A stretch of 64,000 bases of DNA from Sthenelais limicola (Eukaryota; Annelida; Polychaeta; Phyllodocida; Sigalionidae): contig OW804095.1 of the NCBI GenBank assembly GCA_942159475.1, positions 63,578,773 through 63,642,772 on the forward strand. Direction: 5' to 3'. The stretch's first letter is position 1. Every line of letters begins with the position of its first letter. Positions 21,601-34,900 of the stretch are shown here, piece after piece. The notes below the pieces were generated by a model that searched no databases, was not told where the DNA came from, and saw nothing but the letters and a program-made list of their open reading frames with translations. The translations under genes were made by a program, and so were the position numbers.

Positions 21601-22782
21601 TTCAACATATCACACTGGATATTCATCAGATAACAGGCCACCCATATTGTGGACGTGTAGAATCTAGTGTTTTGGAATGTCTGTGAGCGATTGACGGAAT
21701 GTTAACAGGGCAATGCTTCAGCGAAGGAGTGAGACCGAAGGCGAGGAGGAGAGCGAGACATGGTCGAGGAAGATGTGCCATGTGGGATTTAGAAGAAGGT
21801 AGGTCCACCGGAAAGCAGGGAAACCTTTAGCTATGGATAATTTCTCTTCATCCAACCAACAGACTATATTTGCAGACTAGCAACAATATATTCTTGCTGT
21901 CAATGCTAATGAGATAATTGAGTTGTTTTACAGAAATTGTTATCTGAAAATTTTGGGAAAATTTTCATTAATGCTTGGCCAATTGGCCTCGTTCACATAA
22001 GAAACCTTTACAAAATGATTAGACTCAGTTCAAAGTTTTAGATTTGCCAGGATCATTTTAGACCATTATAGCAGGCTCTAATTATCATATCTTCATAATT
22101 TTGAAGCTATAGACTAACGGCCTAATCGTTCAAGAAAAAAATACGTCTTATTCTAAATATTTCGCTCTTCACCTCCCTGCTTCAAGGTAGACACCACATC
22201 ATATATGTTCTGGCCAGGTTCAAGGAAGTACAATCATATCCAAAAAGTTGGCCTAGAAAAATCCCCCAGGCAAATGATGTGTGGATTAGCCTACAATAGG
22301 CCTATCGACAGTGTATTGCTCTTATAAATGTAACGTTACTGAGTTGGACTTCTTAGTCCCTTTACAATTGAGAAATATACCCCTTTCCTGCCATTTATAG
22401 TTATACATTTTTTATTAATTTAAGTTGGAACTTGTCAACACAGCTCTGGTTTTGTCAACGAGTTTTTCATTCATTGCATCCCGTCCTGATAGTGGTATAT
22501 TATTTCACTGCCAGGACGTGGCTTTTCCAGGTTTTAAAAGGCAAACAGAATTGGGTGCTTGAAAAAGCTTCTAATTCGGGCCACCCGAAGATTACCCATG
22601 CACATAATTATTAGAAATAATTGAAAACTATTCTTCTTATCGTGGAGGAAACCCATGCGCCACCCCACCCATCGCACGTAGGCCCTTATCCGCCACCCCA
22701 CGGTGCTAGTCGTCGATGTCCTCTTGGCTAGTCAATGCTGTCAGCTGTGATGGCTAAGGGGGGAAATAAAGAGAAGTGTCGT

Positions 22783-22810
22783 GTGGGGGAGGGGGGGGGG
22801 GGGAGGCGGC
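22783..22810. repeat. Poly-G tract
   Basis: GGGGGA followed by an uninterrupted run of about a dozen or more G, then GAGGCGG. Confidence 0.85.
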
Positions 22811-23562
22811 TTTGCCTCTTTACAAATAAATGCACGTGAGTTTAGTCATATGGAGTTAATATGGTGCAAATGTGGTCACTGTCTGAAAATTATAGAAAAA
22901 AAGTCATAAATACTAATCATAAAAAATAAATGTGTTCGGTATACAGTGTCATAAACTTGTAACCGATGAATTTAGGACAAGCTCTTTTTCCAGAATACCT
23001 ATTTTCGCGGTACTAGGGAACCAGAATATTCTTGGTCGTCTTGTGTCGGGTGCATTCACGACAGCCTAGATAGAACTCACGTGCCGATAGTCAGCAACGT
23101 GACCTGTGGCATGACCCCACATTTTTCAGCAGTAGCGCCCCTGTCTGAAAAGAAATGATGAGTCCCAAAAGTTCCAAAGGTGCAAAGGCCCCACCATTTT
23201 ATAGGGTCCTATAAAGGTGTGTGGACGGGTGATCAAGTGCATTTGAGATGTCTACTAGCTGGGGACATTAGAGAAAAATAATATGGTGGCCGTGATAGGC
23301 CTATGTCACTCAGAAGGTTCGCCACTTATCTTATCAGCAGAGGATAGCATAATACACAGTTACTAGGATCAGTGGAAGGTTTATTCAATTTATTTAAAGT
23401 GAGTAAGCATATTTTATATTTGAGTTGGTTTGTGTTCGATTGATAGATTCGGGAAGAACGAAGTAGTCTGTGATAACACAATAATTACTGGGGTGGGTGG
23501 GAGGGGCTCTCATCAACTTTAATATTATAATCTATATTAGACTGCTTTCTGTAGAATGCCGA

Positions 23563-23585
23563 GTATATATATATATATATATATT
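23563..23585. repeat. (AT)n microsatellite
   Basis: Pure alternating TA dinucleotides. Confidence 0.95.
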
Positions 23586-25431
23586 GGTTTCACGTTTGCT
23601 CATTCCAGGATGACCTCAGAGTTAATTAAAGCCTCTTTTTCTCGGAGGGATGACTAAATTTCGTCTGATATAGATAGCTTTGGGTATACTAGATAGAATA
23701 CCCATCCATGATCTCGACTGTCCCAGGTAGATGAAAGGACGGCTCTTATATTCAGCACTTATACAGATTTCTGATATTAAACAATAGATATTATTTCCTT
23801 TATATGTATCTCTGTAAATGCGGACTCCAAGGAATGCCAACGCCGGATATCTAGACACGGCTATAAATAGCAGAGGGATTTCCCCGGAGGCGAAACTATG
23901 CTTAATGGTATAATGACATAGCGATTAATGGCACAGCCAGACGCCAGAAAGTGGACCAGTTCCACAACTGGGATAAATCTGGATTTCTACTTAGAATAGA
24001 TCTGTCGGGTGGATTATAACAGAACGTGCACTGGTCATGTCTACTCATCGCTACTCGCAAAATATTGCCTTTAATATACATGTAGATTAATTGACCATAC
24101 ACCACTTGCATTTGGCGAGGGATTATTTCGTGGCAATCATTCATTTAATATAGGCGTTATCTATATGTTATTCAAATGGAAAGGATTTTTATCATTCATT
24201 TCCCATGCGATGGTCGATTTTTCAAAGGGCGCTATATGCCTTGTGCTTGACTCACTTTTCATAGAATAGGATATACAACATTGTATTCTATGGAACCATA
24301 TATTCTATACTGTACTCAGATTTTTTGTCAACTTTCTTATTCACCATTTTTGCTTCTTCTATAGCATTAAATCCCTCAAACCAATTTATTATAACGTTAC
24401 GATAGTACTTCTTCTGTGTCCCAGGCTCATCTGGTCGAATGAACTAAATATGTTCTGACCACACACAACTTCACAAGCCAATAAACCATTTGTTTTTCAT
24501 TGAGCCCTTAGGAATGTGGCCTTGATACCGTGAAGTGAAATCTAATCGTTTCTCCATTTCAAAGAAACAAACCACCTGCTGTAATAACTACCGGTAACGT
24601 TAGCTTATCTTTCTCCATTGTCCATATATTGAACATATACTTTAAAAAACTACGATAGTTTCATAACAGGTTTGATATGGATCTCTGTCACAGAGATAAT
24701 GTATACAATAATTAAATAATATATGATGTTATGTCCTAAGGCCAAGTCGCGACCTTCCTACTAAGCTATGTTTTCTTCTTCTGACAACCCACAATAAACA
24801 TTAACATCCACTCATAGTTCAGTACTCGAGACTATACATGATTCTTTCCCTCTATAATATAACGTGTACACACATGAGTTCCTATCTACATCAGTTTGGT
24901 GTTGCGAGGATATGCGCACCTGATGTTCCACACGTCGCCAGCACGTTACGGACATTATGGGCCAGGATTTATGACACTTAATAATGCTGCGAGGCTAGGT
25001 ATACACATATAACACGACCACAAACCTACTGACTGCGCTCCTCTCCCTTCTCGCCCTCCTGGCACTTTTCATACCAAGACAAACGGTACACAACACTAAA
25101 CTTGGTGTAGGAGGTCATCATTTTCGGGCGACACGGAGAAGCTCACGTCCACAAACCTGATTCACGAGTCTGTGTGTATTTATTCTTTCGCAGCCTAATT
25201 ATAATTATGATGATCGAGGGATATTTGAAATTTGGGTAAAACAATTTCTTCAAGCATAGATCGTGTAGAATTTGGAATGAGGTAAACATTAGGCTATTTT
25301 AATAATTAATTATACATATGCTACATATTAACTGATTTATTAATTACAATTCTACAGCAAAGTTCACCTTGCTGGATATTGTTTTAAAGTTTATATTTAA
25401 AATAGATTGAATCGAACTAACCGTATTTTAG

Positions 25432-25553
25432 ATATAACTTGGAACATGATGGCTATCAAATGCTCAAACCAATAAATACTCTTCCTGGAAAGCGAGTGTA
25501 CGTATACCAGTTATTCCTTGATGAAACAGGAAATAGTACTGGCCCCATATCTG
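25432..25553 (+). CDS. Internal exon candidate, unknown gene
   Basis: A 122-base segment is bounded by a good acceptor (CCGTATTTTAG) and a consensus donor (CTG|GTAAGTG). Only one of its three frames is open (phase 1 in, phase 1 out). That frame reads YNLEHDGYQMLKPINTLPG, then KRVYVYQLFLDETGNSTG, a protein-like sequence with an N-glycosylation sequon (NST). The family is not recognised. An extracellular domain is possible. The next compatible exon may be the one at 27106. Confidence 0.4.
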
Positions 25554-27105
25554 GTAAGTGCACACTTCTGTTTAGAGGCGGATAAGAATATTAGCTTGCA
25601 CTTACGTACATCGATGGTTAAATTGAGATTGCAACCGCCTTAGCTTATGCCTTTCAATTCAATTGCCTTTTATTCGGGGCTGCAATAGTATTTGGGTGAA
25701 TCATGCGTATGGAATTATTTCCTTTTATTATCGCTCTCGTACATAAACAAATTCAATTGTCTCCCATTTTATAACGAAATAATGGTTTTTGTCCTGCGAC
25801 AAGAAGGAAAAAACAACGCATAAAGTGTTTGCGTTTGGCCATCACTTTGTATGTTATAACAACTAGCATGTTTTGTGTTCCGAGGGATTAGCCAAATGTT
25901 TGATTTTGTCATCAATGTTTGATTTTGTCATCATTGGGACTCAATGGTGGATGCAGACAACCACAATTGGTACAAGCACCAGCTAGGGGCAACTCTGAAC
26001 TATTTTCATCTGAACTCATAGAATAATGAATGGTTTGTTGAGTAATACATAGTTATTTTGTCTACCCCATGCTCTTAGCAGTCTAGGTAATATTTTGTAC
26101 CAAAGGGCGTTTGTTAGAAAAATGGTTGATGTAATATTTTATGCACAAAAGTTCGTGACATTGGTCACTCATAAAATCTGTCATTTGTGAGATGATCGAA
26201 ATCAAAAAGCTATTATTATAATATACATAAACGCCTTTAAATGTGGATCACGATGAAATCACTGTCAACTGATTAAAAGGTTGATTTTGTATATAATGTT
26301 TCTTGGTTCTTGTTTTATGCCTGAAACTTAGGCATCATGCAGGCATCAGAGAGGACCATGCACCGTGTTGCCGATGAGATTTGTTAAATAATCCGTAAAT
26401 ATTATCCTGATGTGAGTGTACAACCAACAGGGAAGAAAGATTGATTTTTTAAAAACATATTGGGACTAGTATGGACTAACCCTGACGAAGGACTGGAAGG
26501 CCTGATACGTTGGCTAGCAAATAATCCAATAAAAAAAGTGAAATAATAATCTCTAAGTCTGTTTTATCTATAACATAACGATTTTAATTAGTTCTCTACC
26601 AGTTGACAGTCGTCCCCCCCCCCCCCCACCCTTACATCTTTTAAAATATAAACACATGCATAACAATTGGGGATTTGCATGCGGCAGGGGGGAGGTAGAT
26701 GGAAGGAAATCCTAGGAATACTACAAATTAACTTAAGCCACACTTATCAAATATAGGCAGAACATTTTCATTTGAATATTTGACTTGTGCAATCAAATTT
26801 TGTATAACACATGGCTACTAACATAATATTATGGCGTCTAATGATAATTCCCCATTGAATACAGAATATTTTCTCTAGTTTATAATTTAACATACAATGC
26901 TATAATTCTTTTTTTATATATTTCTCGTAACATGGTAGTAAGAGCCAACAAGCTAACATTGTTTTATATATATATATATATATACAATCCCATAAGTCCC
27001 TGCAAATCCATTATAAAGATCGCGTTCGTGCAGATTCCCTGTTACTTGCTCTTCTATTCCAATCGAATTATGTCTTGAACATAACTGTAATGAAATTAAA
27101 CTGAG

Positions 27106-27184
27106 TACACTCCAGTGTTGTGGTCTCCAGTTCCCAGTTGGACATATCCATCCTGGCATCGTCATCTCCGCAAGGGAAACTATG
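27106..27184 (+). CDS. Internal exon candidate, unknown gene
   Basis: A 79-base segment between an AG (27104-27105) and a good donor (TATG|GTGAGC). Entered in phase 1, as the 25432-25553 exon requires, it reads VHSSVVVSSSQLDISILAS. A second phase is also open, so the frame is not settled. The acceptor has a weak pyrimidine tract. Evidence is only splice context and open phase. Confidence 0.25.
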
Positions 27185-28527
27185 GTGAGCGTATTGGTTC
27201 TGGTGCCCCAGTCTACCTTGGTTACAATCAATTACACCTAATTAGTTTAGCATTCATTTTGTACCGTAAGCCGTAGTTTGTAGTGATTTAAATATATATG
27301 AAGATCCTCCTGGTGTGTGTGCGCCTATAACATAAACTCATAATAATCGAATGTTTCTGGAGGAATGCCAATGGAAGTGTTTCGATGATCTAACAAATCA
27401 GATTAAATAATTATGTAGAAACCACAACTACCACTAACTTCCATTTTACCAAACATGAATCATTATACCGGTATTCATTTTTCTTCGCCGTTCACTTGCA
27501 TTGTAATTCTTAATTCTTCAGAGACGTTCGTTTGGAGTATGGAACTTTGAGTTTAGCTGTGCTAATCAGCCGGGACTTCCGGGACCATTAGGTGTATTGT
27601 ATCCTACTGGCCTGTAACGTCCCAGCCGGGATCATGGCATAACATCTCTACGCTTGGCACCTGTTCATCATCCAGCCCACATCCACACATTTTGCCGCAA
27701 CCCTTCTTTCGGGCAGCATTTCAGAACTAGTATCACTATCTGTTCTATTTCTACTACCGGTACGGAAGGAATTGTTACACATCAACAAAGTCTTCGGAAA
27801 GAGATCCCAGTTTCATGTATGCAGAATTTGCACTGAGAAGTCGATTCTTTTATTTTACCCCCAGGATTTTGTCGGTCATGCCATTTCCATGATAGCGTTT
27901 CGCACGTTTGTTCTCAGCGTCTCTTGAGACAATAATTATGGTCTTTTGCCTAAATTGCTCTTTTAACTGACTATGCTAGCAGAGGATAGAGGCCTCCCAA
28001 TAAACTCCCACCGCCTATGGCCGTCCTGGGGTTGGCCTGCTGGAGTAGTCTCTAAGCCAGACCCACCTTTTCGAGGGTTCGTCGCATCGAATGCCTGCCG
28101 AAGGTAGTTCAGATCTTGCACTGCCTTCAGGGGGATATATACAGATGTAGCAGGTCAATTGTACCCCCCATCAGGTATATCCGTCTAGGTCAAATTTACC
28201 CCCGGTGGTACACTAGCGTTCTAATAAAATCGCTCAAACACAACATTTACCAACTTGCTGTTATCAGGAACAACCTTACTGTAAATTGGTAAAAGCCAAC
28301 ATAAATTATTGTCAATTCAATTATTGTTATCAATAGGTTTATAATTGGTTGTTGTGCAGCATTTATTAGTCAATGTAACGAGGGAACAATAATGAAAATG
28401 ACAAGATTGCAGAATAAAGCTCTTCTTATAGCCTTTTCCCATGACACCCACAATAGAATTACATATACAAGGACATTGCATGGGGATATCTTCTAGAATA
28501 AGTTTTCTGCATAGAAAATAAGCATTT
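27185..28527. other. No gene supported
   Basis: An acceptor-like TTCTTCAG at about 27523 is followed by short open phases, but none joins cleanly to the upstream candidates. Two diverged GGTCAAtTTACCCCC-type words occur near 28155-28205. Confidence 0.4.
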
Positions 28528-29257
28528 TTAAAGAGATAAACCACTGTCATATGCACTGCTGTAGGCGGGAGTTCAAGGAACTAATGCATGAAAAATAAGG
28601 AGTGACAATAATTTTTTCAAACTTCATCTTGAGAAAGAAGGTGGTTGGGGGATAACAAAAAGCAAAAAAAATGGATCTCAGCTTATTTTTTTTTCATTCT
28701 AGAGACCACCAAAGTTTAGTATTGGAGTATGTGGGAATAATGGATATTTTCTCAGTTTTTCAAAGATTTCAGACAGACAAATAACATTTTTCAGTTGAAA
28801 TGTCTTCTAAACATAGCCACTATACAGGTTTACCCTCATGCATGAAAGAACAGGGTATCATTATATTTTGAAAGATACTATTTACCATTGAAAATCTTCA
28901 ATATTCCTGTTTTTAACTCATCGGGATAACTTTTTTAAAAAGTTGGTGACCCCCATTTTTTATTGCTTGAAAGGGCAAAGTGATATGTTAGCTATAGTAG
29001 TCTATAGAGATTTTTAGTTAAAGTTATTTTCAGTTTTTTTTTATACTGAAAAAACGAAAAAAATTGTCCTTTTCTCATAGACTTCTATAGTGAAAAACCC
29101 TAAATTTCAGGGCTCCCTGAAATAAAAACTAACCCGGTGACATATTGTTTTTATTGGCTTTTTGAATTCACATAACCTTGTTCTTTCACGGGGCAAAGTT
29201 TAAACAAAATGTTATTTTCAGTTTTTTTCCCAGTTGAACTGTGGTTTATCTCTTTAA
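28528..29257. mobile_element. TTAA-flanked non-autonomous DNA element
   Basis: TTAA at 28528-28531 and 29254-29257 flank an element at 28532-29253. The left end AGAGATAAACCACTG is the complement of the right end, which reads CTGTGGTTTATCTCT (one mismatch in 15). The 722-bp interior is T-rich, non-coding and contains an ACCCGGTGACATATTG motif and an AAATGTTATTTTCAG subterminal block like those of the 8.5-kb element. It is a sister family of that element. Confidence 0.75.
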
Positions 29258-29694
29258 AAGTTAAACACATGCAACATATGAATATTGAAACCTAATGTTA
29301 AAGCTACGAGATTACATGACGGCCTGGTATTACTCATGGTTTTGCCTAAAAAAGGAAGGGATGAACTATCTCTACATTACCAGACTATCCAAGACGATAT
29401 GGTATTTAGGAAAGAATTTAAAATTTATTTTCTTTAACCGACACAGAAACTGACTAGTCAAGTCTCTTCTCTCCTTTCAGCAAAGAATATATCAATTCTA
29501 TAGAAGTGCATCGAAATTTAAGAGCGATGCATTTACCTGTTTTTCTATATAATAAGGGAATAAAAAATGTAATACTTGTGAAAAGTTACGTCATGTAACG
29601 TAACATAAATATAGAATGTAAGTTCTGATGTTTAAGTGCAAAGAGGAATGGTTAAGGGCCCATTTATTAAAACAGGAGGATCTGAGAGCTCATC
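29258..29694. other. No gene seen; one TTACGTAA-type decamer pair
   Basis: Contains GTTACGTCAT-GTAACGTAAC at 29585-29604, the same 10-bp periodic motif as at 59.7-60.9 kb. Confidence 0.5.
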
Positions 29695-29850
29695 ACAACG
29701 CTGCGCGGTTAGCGCGCACTGGACATAACGCGCGGCAAAAGTAAGATGGCTGCCGTGGTGAGTGCAGTTGGAGTTGGTGACTCAACCGCGGGGCCCTCCC
29801 CGCGCGTGAGCTCTTCTGCCAGTAGCAATGATAGAAGATTCTAATGTCCG
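29695..29850 (+). promoter_or_regulatory. CpG-rich patch with AAGATGGCTGCC
   Basis: A GC- and CpG-rich island in AT-rich DNA. AAGATGGCTGCC at about 29744 fits the YY1-type element that often overlaps the first ATG of animal genes. A 32-residue frame (MAAVVSAVGVGDS..., 29746-29844) starts there, and a GTGAGT lies just inside it. It could be a first exon, but no downstream exon was identified. Confidence 0.3.
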
Positions 29851-30088
29851 ATGTGACTTGTTAGTTATATGAGTTACATAAATTTACATAATTAGGTAAT
29901 ATGAAATATATGAAAGCTCACGCCCTTGTATGGTTAGTCACCCTCTCAAACACGGACAGGCTATCTTTCTTGGATTTGAAATCAAAACCATTCATTCTGA
30001 AGCGTATTATGGGTATATACAGACATGATAAAGAGTAGGTAAGACTCAACAGTATAGTGCAAGAGAAAAGAGGAGACACGGAGAGTGT

Positions 30089-30335
30089 GTGCGGGGGGGG
30101 GGGGGGGGGCGTAGAAACAAACAGACAAGATGAACGACTCTGGTTCCATTTCTCTCCCAAGACATGTTTTTTCCCATCTCCTCTCTTGCTAATTCTCCCC
30201 TCCTTTCCCTCCTCCCACCCGCCATCCCGACCCTCCGTGCGATCTTTCTCTCCCAACCCTTCCTGTCTGCCCCACCCCCACCTCATCTTTTCCCTTAACC
30301 TATCTCCGTCTCTCTCTTCCCTATATCACAGCTAG
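30089..30335. repeat. Poly-G run and pyrimidine-rich tract
   Basis: About 17-18 consecutive G near 30092-30109 are followed by 200 bases strongly enriched in C and T on the + strand (30130-30330). Frames in both strands here are low-complexity artefacts. Confidence 0.85.
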
Positions 30336-31792
30336 GGAAGAGTATTTTTGTCTCATCCTTGATATAAGGGCACTACTTCGTACGAGGTATAGAGAGGAGG
30401 TGAATGGAGTGGATACACCCTGTCTACCAATAATTATTGCTGCCCAAAGCCGGACGCCCTAAATAATGTTTACTTCCTTCGCAGGAAGGCTGGAGAGTAT
30501 ATAAATACATAAATACATGTATATAACTATACAGTAATTTTATAGACATAGGAAATTTATCTCCGGACGGAAATGTGTTTCATCAGAAAAAAATCGAGCT
30601 ATTTGATAGTAAATATAGGGATATTCTGAGTGGTATGCAGTTTCTAGACGGCAGCCCTGCTTCCCCCTGCGTCAATGGCCATGCATACGTCAAAAGATCC
30701 TGGCGCATGGTCGTGCTGTAAGTGGAGGACATCCTAGGACATCTCGAGTATTCGTCATATTGAACTATCCTGGCTGGTAGAATTGTTGTTCATTAACGTA
30801 TAATATATGGTCTGAATATACCCACCCAAACATAGAATTCAAGTTTTCGCTGGACCACGGATGACATTTCCATGCAGGATTGCTGTCATCTAAAGAATGG
30901 CCTGACGCAGCAACGACTTTCATATGTTATTAATATTAGGAGTTTGGACATTAATTTAAACATCATGAACTACTAGAAATAATAACTGCGATGAGGTTTT
31001 TATAAATTGAATTAGGCGATATTCAGTTGATTGATATAGAGAGAGGAAAAATAGTACGAGGAGGCGGTCGTAATCGGAAATTTATGGAGATTCATCCTCA
31101 TAAATTTACTCCTATTAATTATGGACGGACGCAGATCCCTAGATTTCCGATTAGAGGCGCCGAGTACCATTCTATGATCTATATTATCATCTATTAATAT
31201 TTTTTCCATGATCAGAATGAATAAAAACAGGCCAAAATCTACGCAACCTGTCGCTCCCAACTATATGTCAAAAGTGAAAGAAAAGGATGGAATAATCCAA
31301 GACAGTTAATATATATTTTTTCTATCAATATGCTTCGTTTAATTCGATGTGTGCTAGTTATGTACATAAGCAAAAACATTAAGATTTATTGCTCGCAAAC
31401 TTTTGTGTCGTCCATACATCTACTTCTACACGTATTTACAGAGCTGGGCTAACGCGATACAAACATTTCAAATTCAATAATATAATCAACAGGCAACCAA
31501 GAAGAATTCAGTCAAACACTGTTTTAAGCTGAGATCGATTAGCGATGTACATGGCCGCGTAATTTACACAGTATAGCTCTAACAAGGCCTCTCTCCACTT
31601 TCCCACATAGCCACGTATTGGAATCCTTTTAACCAGACATATATAAACTATTAGCCCAGATTCTTTTTAATATATATCACTAGGAAAAACCAGCGGTACA
31701 CTCGTAGCTTAATTTAATATTTAAAATGAGATGCATATGTTCCAACAAAAAGGTGTTGGCCTATCTGAGAAGTTCTATTGTCAGGGGGCCAT
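30336..31792. other. No gene seen; 3' flank of the G-alpha gene
   Basis: AT-rich. On the - strand an ATTAAA variant poly(A) signal lies at 31713-31718, about 75 bases after the G-alpha stop. Nothing else is supported. Confidence 0.45.
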
Positions 31793-31966
31793 TCAGAAGC
31801 GAATACCGTAGATAGCAAGGTGTTTCTTGATGATGAGACTCCTACAGCCGTCGAGGACTTTTTTGATATTGTCTGTGTCAATGGCACATGTGTAGAAGTA
31901 CTCGCAGTTGTGGTGTGCATGCCAGTCTTTGCCGTAAGCACATCGCTTTGGTTGTTCTTTAATCTC
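31793..31966 (-). CDS. G-alpha exon 10 (C-terminus)
   Basis: 57 codons and [23 protein letters not shown] has the ribose/base-contact TCAxDT motif and matches Gs FTCAVDTENIRRVFNDCR. The last residues HLAIYGIRF form the receptor-binding tail. Confidence 0.92.
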   Translation of the reverse strand, partial: EIKEQPKRCAYGKDWHAHHNCEYFYTCAIDTDNIKKVLDGCRSLIIKKHLAIYGIRF

Positions 31967-34900
31967 CTAAAATAATTAGAAATATTTTCATCATTGTATA
32001 ATTTAGATAACATTTCCCTAATAAATTCTGTATTTCCCCCCAAGTTTTATGTTCGTATAAGGTAGTGCGTGATGTGTGTACTCACATCTTGAATCCTTCT
32101 TATTACAGATTACTAACAAAAAATGAAGATCGATTAAAAAATTAACATTTTATGGTTACATTGGGAGTAATAAAGACCTACCATGAAAAATCGTTTGATG
32201 AACACTGCAGTTCTAATTGTCTCATCGCTGACGTCCATGCGGGGTGTGATGGAGCGAGATCGACGCTTAATGATTTTTAAGTCCAGGCTCGTAGAGGGAG
32301 GCACCGTCTGCTCTGGTTTGGGAAACGCATCAAGAAATTCTCGCCTTTCTGCATCTGAATTATGCCGGTGAAATGAGATAAATACCCACTGCCTTATATG
32401 CAATGCCTTCTTAGAAAAACACCACCTCCCATGATCCTGATAATCCAGGTATTTGAAACGCACCTTAGACATCGTATATTTTTGTCAGATTAAATAAACC
32501 GTTGCCAAATTAGGAAAACAAATGGTTTGATAATCAATAAACACAAATCATTTACCTTTTGGTTCGAAACCTTTGAATTTCCTGAAGATTTCATAGTACC
32601 TATGGCTAGGGTCCACCTCGTCCACCAAGGTGTTAAGAGAGTGCCCCGCACTGATCTTTTCTTCCAGCACATCGATTTTATTTAAGAAGATGATCACATC
32701 GATATTTGGTAACCATCTGAAGACAGGGATGGAATGAAGATGTAAATTAGTATCTTATTGAGAAGTATATTAATAGCGAGAGTGCTGAGACTACATTTAC
32801 CGAAATAAAATCTGCTTAGAAATATTTCATTTGATGTCAAAATAGGTCAAGGCATTTCTTGGGTTAAAATCGGGGTTTCAAGCGAGCAATCATATCTTGA
32901 AACTTGAATTATTCACCGACATTCATGCTCTGTAATATCGAAGTTAGAACCATGTATGAAATGTTTTCAGATTTAGAATGTAGGTTAATGAAGGAAAGCT
33001 ATACCTGTGGTTCCAGACTTGATCAAAGATTTCTGCAGCTTCCAGAAGCCTATTCTTTGTTGGATCTTCTCTGAGCACCTGATCAAAACTTGAACAATCA
33101 ACAAGGAAGAGTATAGCTGTGGCTGTGTTAAACATTTGAACCCATTTCTGTCGCTCCCCCTTTTGGCCACCGACATCATAAACGCTGGAAAACAATAACC
33201 AAAGAGCAGCTCATCAGATATGTAGTCCTCCATATAGATTCAGTATATATGTACATACAGATCTTGTATTAAATAGGTCCGAAAGTTTCGTAAGAGTTAA
33301 ATCGTTAAGGCTAGGGAGTGGAAAATGCTCTGATAGTAAAGAAAAACAAGCAAACTAGTTTAAATACTAATATCTTTCATTCCACAGTCCGGATTTGACT
33401 ATGAATATTCCGGTAAGCTGTTGCCGTGATTTTCATTGGAAGTTCATTCTAACCAAAATGTATTGTCATTGGTGTTCCCAACTTCTAAGTATACAATAAA
33501 CAAGACTCATTTAATGAATCGGAGATAACCTATAAGTATTCCTTAATCAGTTGCAAATAAAGCTTTCTAGCCATACTTGTCATTAATGCATTAACCTTAT
33601 TGGTGAAAACTCAGCCTCAGGCGTGTTCATCAATTCCATTTGGGACAATTTCAGAGGCACACTGGGATTCACCAGGTAGACCTGCCAAGGCAGAGGCTGA
33701 CGTCCCAATTCTGGATGATGTAACTGTATATTGAATGGACCAGAATAAAAATACAATATCATATATATATATATACACTTTTATGTAATAATTATACCAA
33801 CCTGAAAGGAATGTCTGCTTTCCCATCTTGAACCTTGAAATCTATCCTAGTTATTGTGTTCGTCATAACACGACATCTAAGGATTTCTTGGTCTGTTGGC
33901 ACATAATCGGGTTCTCGAATCAAATGGACTCGATCTAAAAAGCTAGAACAAACGGATAACCATATCAGAATAATGGTCCCAATGAAGCACAACCGGTATA
34001 TGTTTAGGTTTAAATGCGATGCAAGATTATTCTAGTGACGATATATACCTGTTTTACCGAGTAACAGTGGCGGTACGGGGGGGCTGGGGGGCCGCCCTGG
34101 ACCCCTTAGAATATTCCCTGTGCCCCCCTAACTCAGAGGAGCAGAGGGCCCCTAAAGTCCTGATGAGGGCCCCTGTAGTAGGGTCCTGATTCACTGCCAA
34201 AATTTGCACTTTCCTTCAAACTCCTGACTCTACATGTACAACACCCCCGCCCCCGTAATAACCGTATTTAATGTGCAAAATCGTTCAGTAGATTGAGTGA
34301 GTCTGAGAAAAAACAATAATTAAACTGAAAACTATGTAAGATGTTTTTTAAACTTGATAATTCTTTTAACATTAAACTATATTTACTTGCTTTCTATCAC
34401 ATACCGTAATTGTGTTTGATGTAAAATATGTCTATGGGTGTTAGCACCCTTTTCTATTAGTGACCACCTTGTAGTTTAAGGCTGCGTTTCCACTGGCTCG
34501 CTCTTTTGGCTCGCTCATGGCCCGCTCTTTTTTATTGTCTTGAGCGCATAACAAGCGAAGGTTGAGCGAAACCAGAGCGGTCTAATGGAATTGGTTACTG
34601 CGCTCTCTGTACGCTCTAAAAAGTGGCTATGTGCGCTTCTTTAGAAGAGCGCAGGACATTGCGCTAATATTTGACGTGTTTGATTTGAGTGCAACTACAC
34701 AGCGCTCTTTCTACCTGTTAAAGTAGCGGACCAAGAGCGCAGTAAGAGCGCACAAACGCATTTACCATTGATTTAATATAGGAAACAAGCGCAACAGTAG
34801 AATCTCAGTAGAATCGCTCTGCGCTTGTATTGCACTAAAAATATTAGCGGATGAAGAGCGACTGACAAGCACCCCATAAACAGGCGCAGCAAGAGCGAGC

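Larger units (their letters stand above)
21601..25431. other. Intergenic, no firm gene
   Basis: AT-rich sequence. It contains a G run near 22785-22806 and an (AT)n tract at 23563-23585. No frame here shows a recognisable domain. Confidence 0.5.

Noticed and set aside
26470..26550. CCTGACGAAGG...GATACGTTGG followed by AATCCAATAAAAAAAG, resembling a retroelement 3' end
   Set aside because: No coding part, no second copy in the window and no target duplication, so the assignment is a guess.
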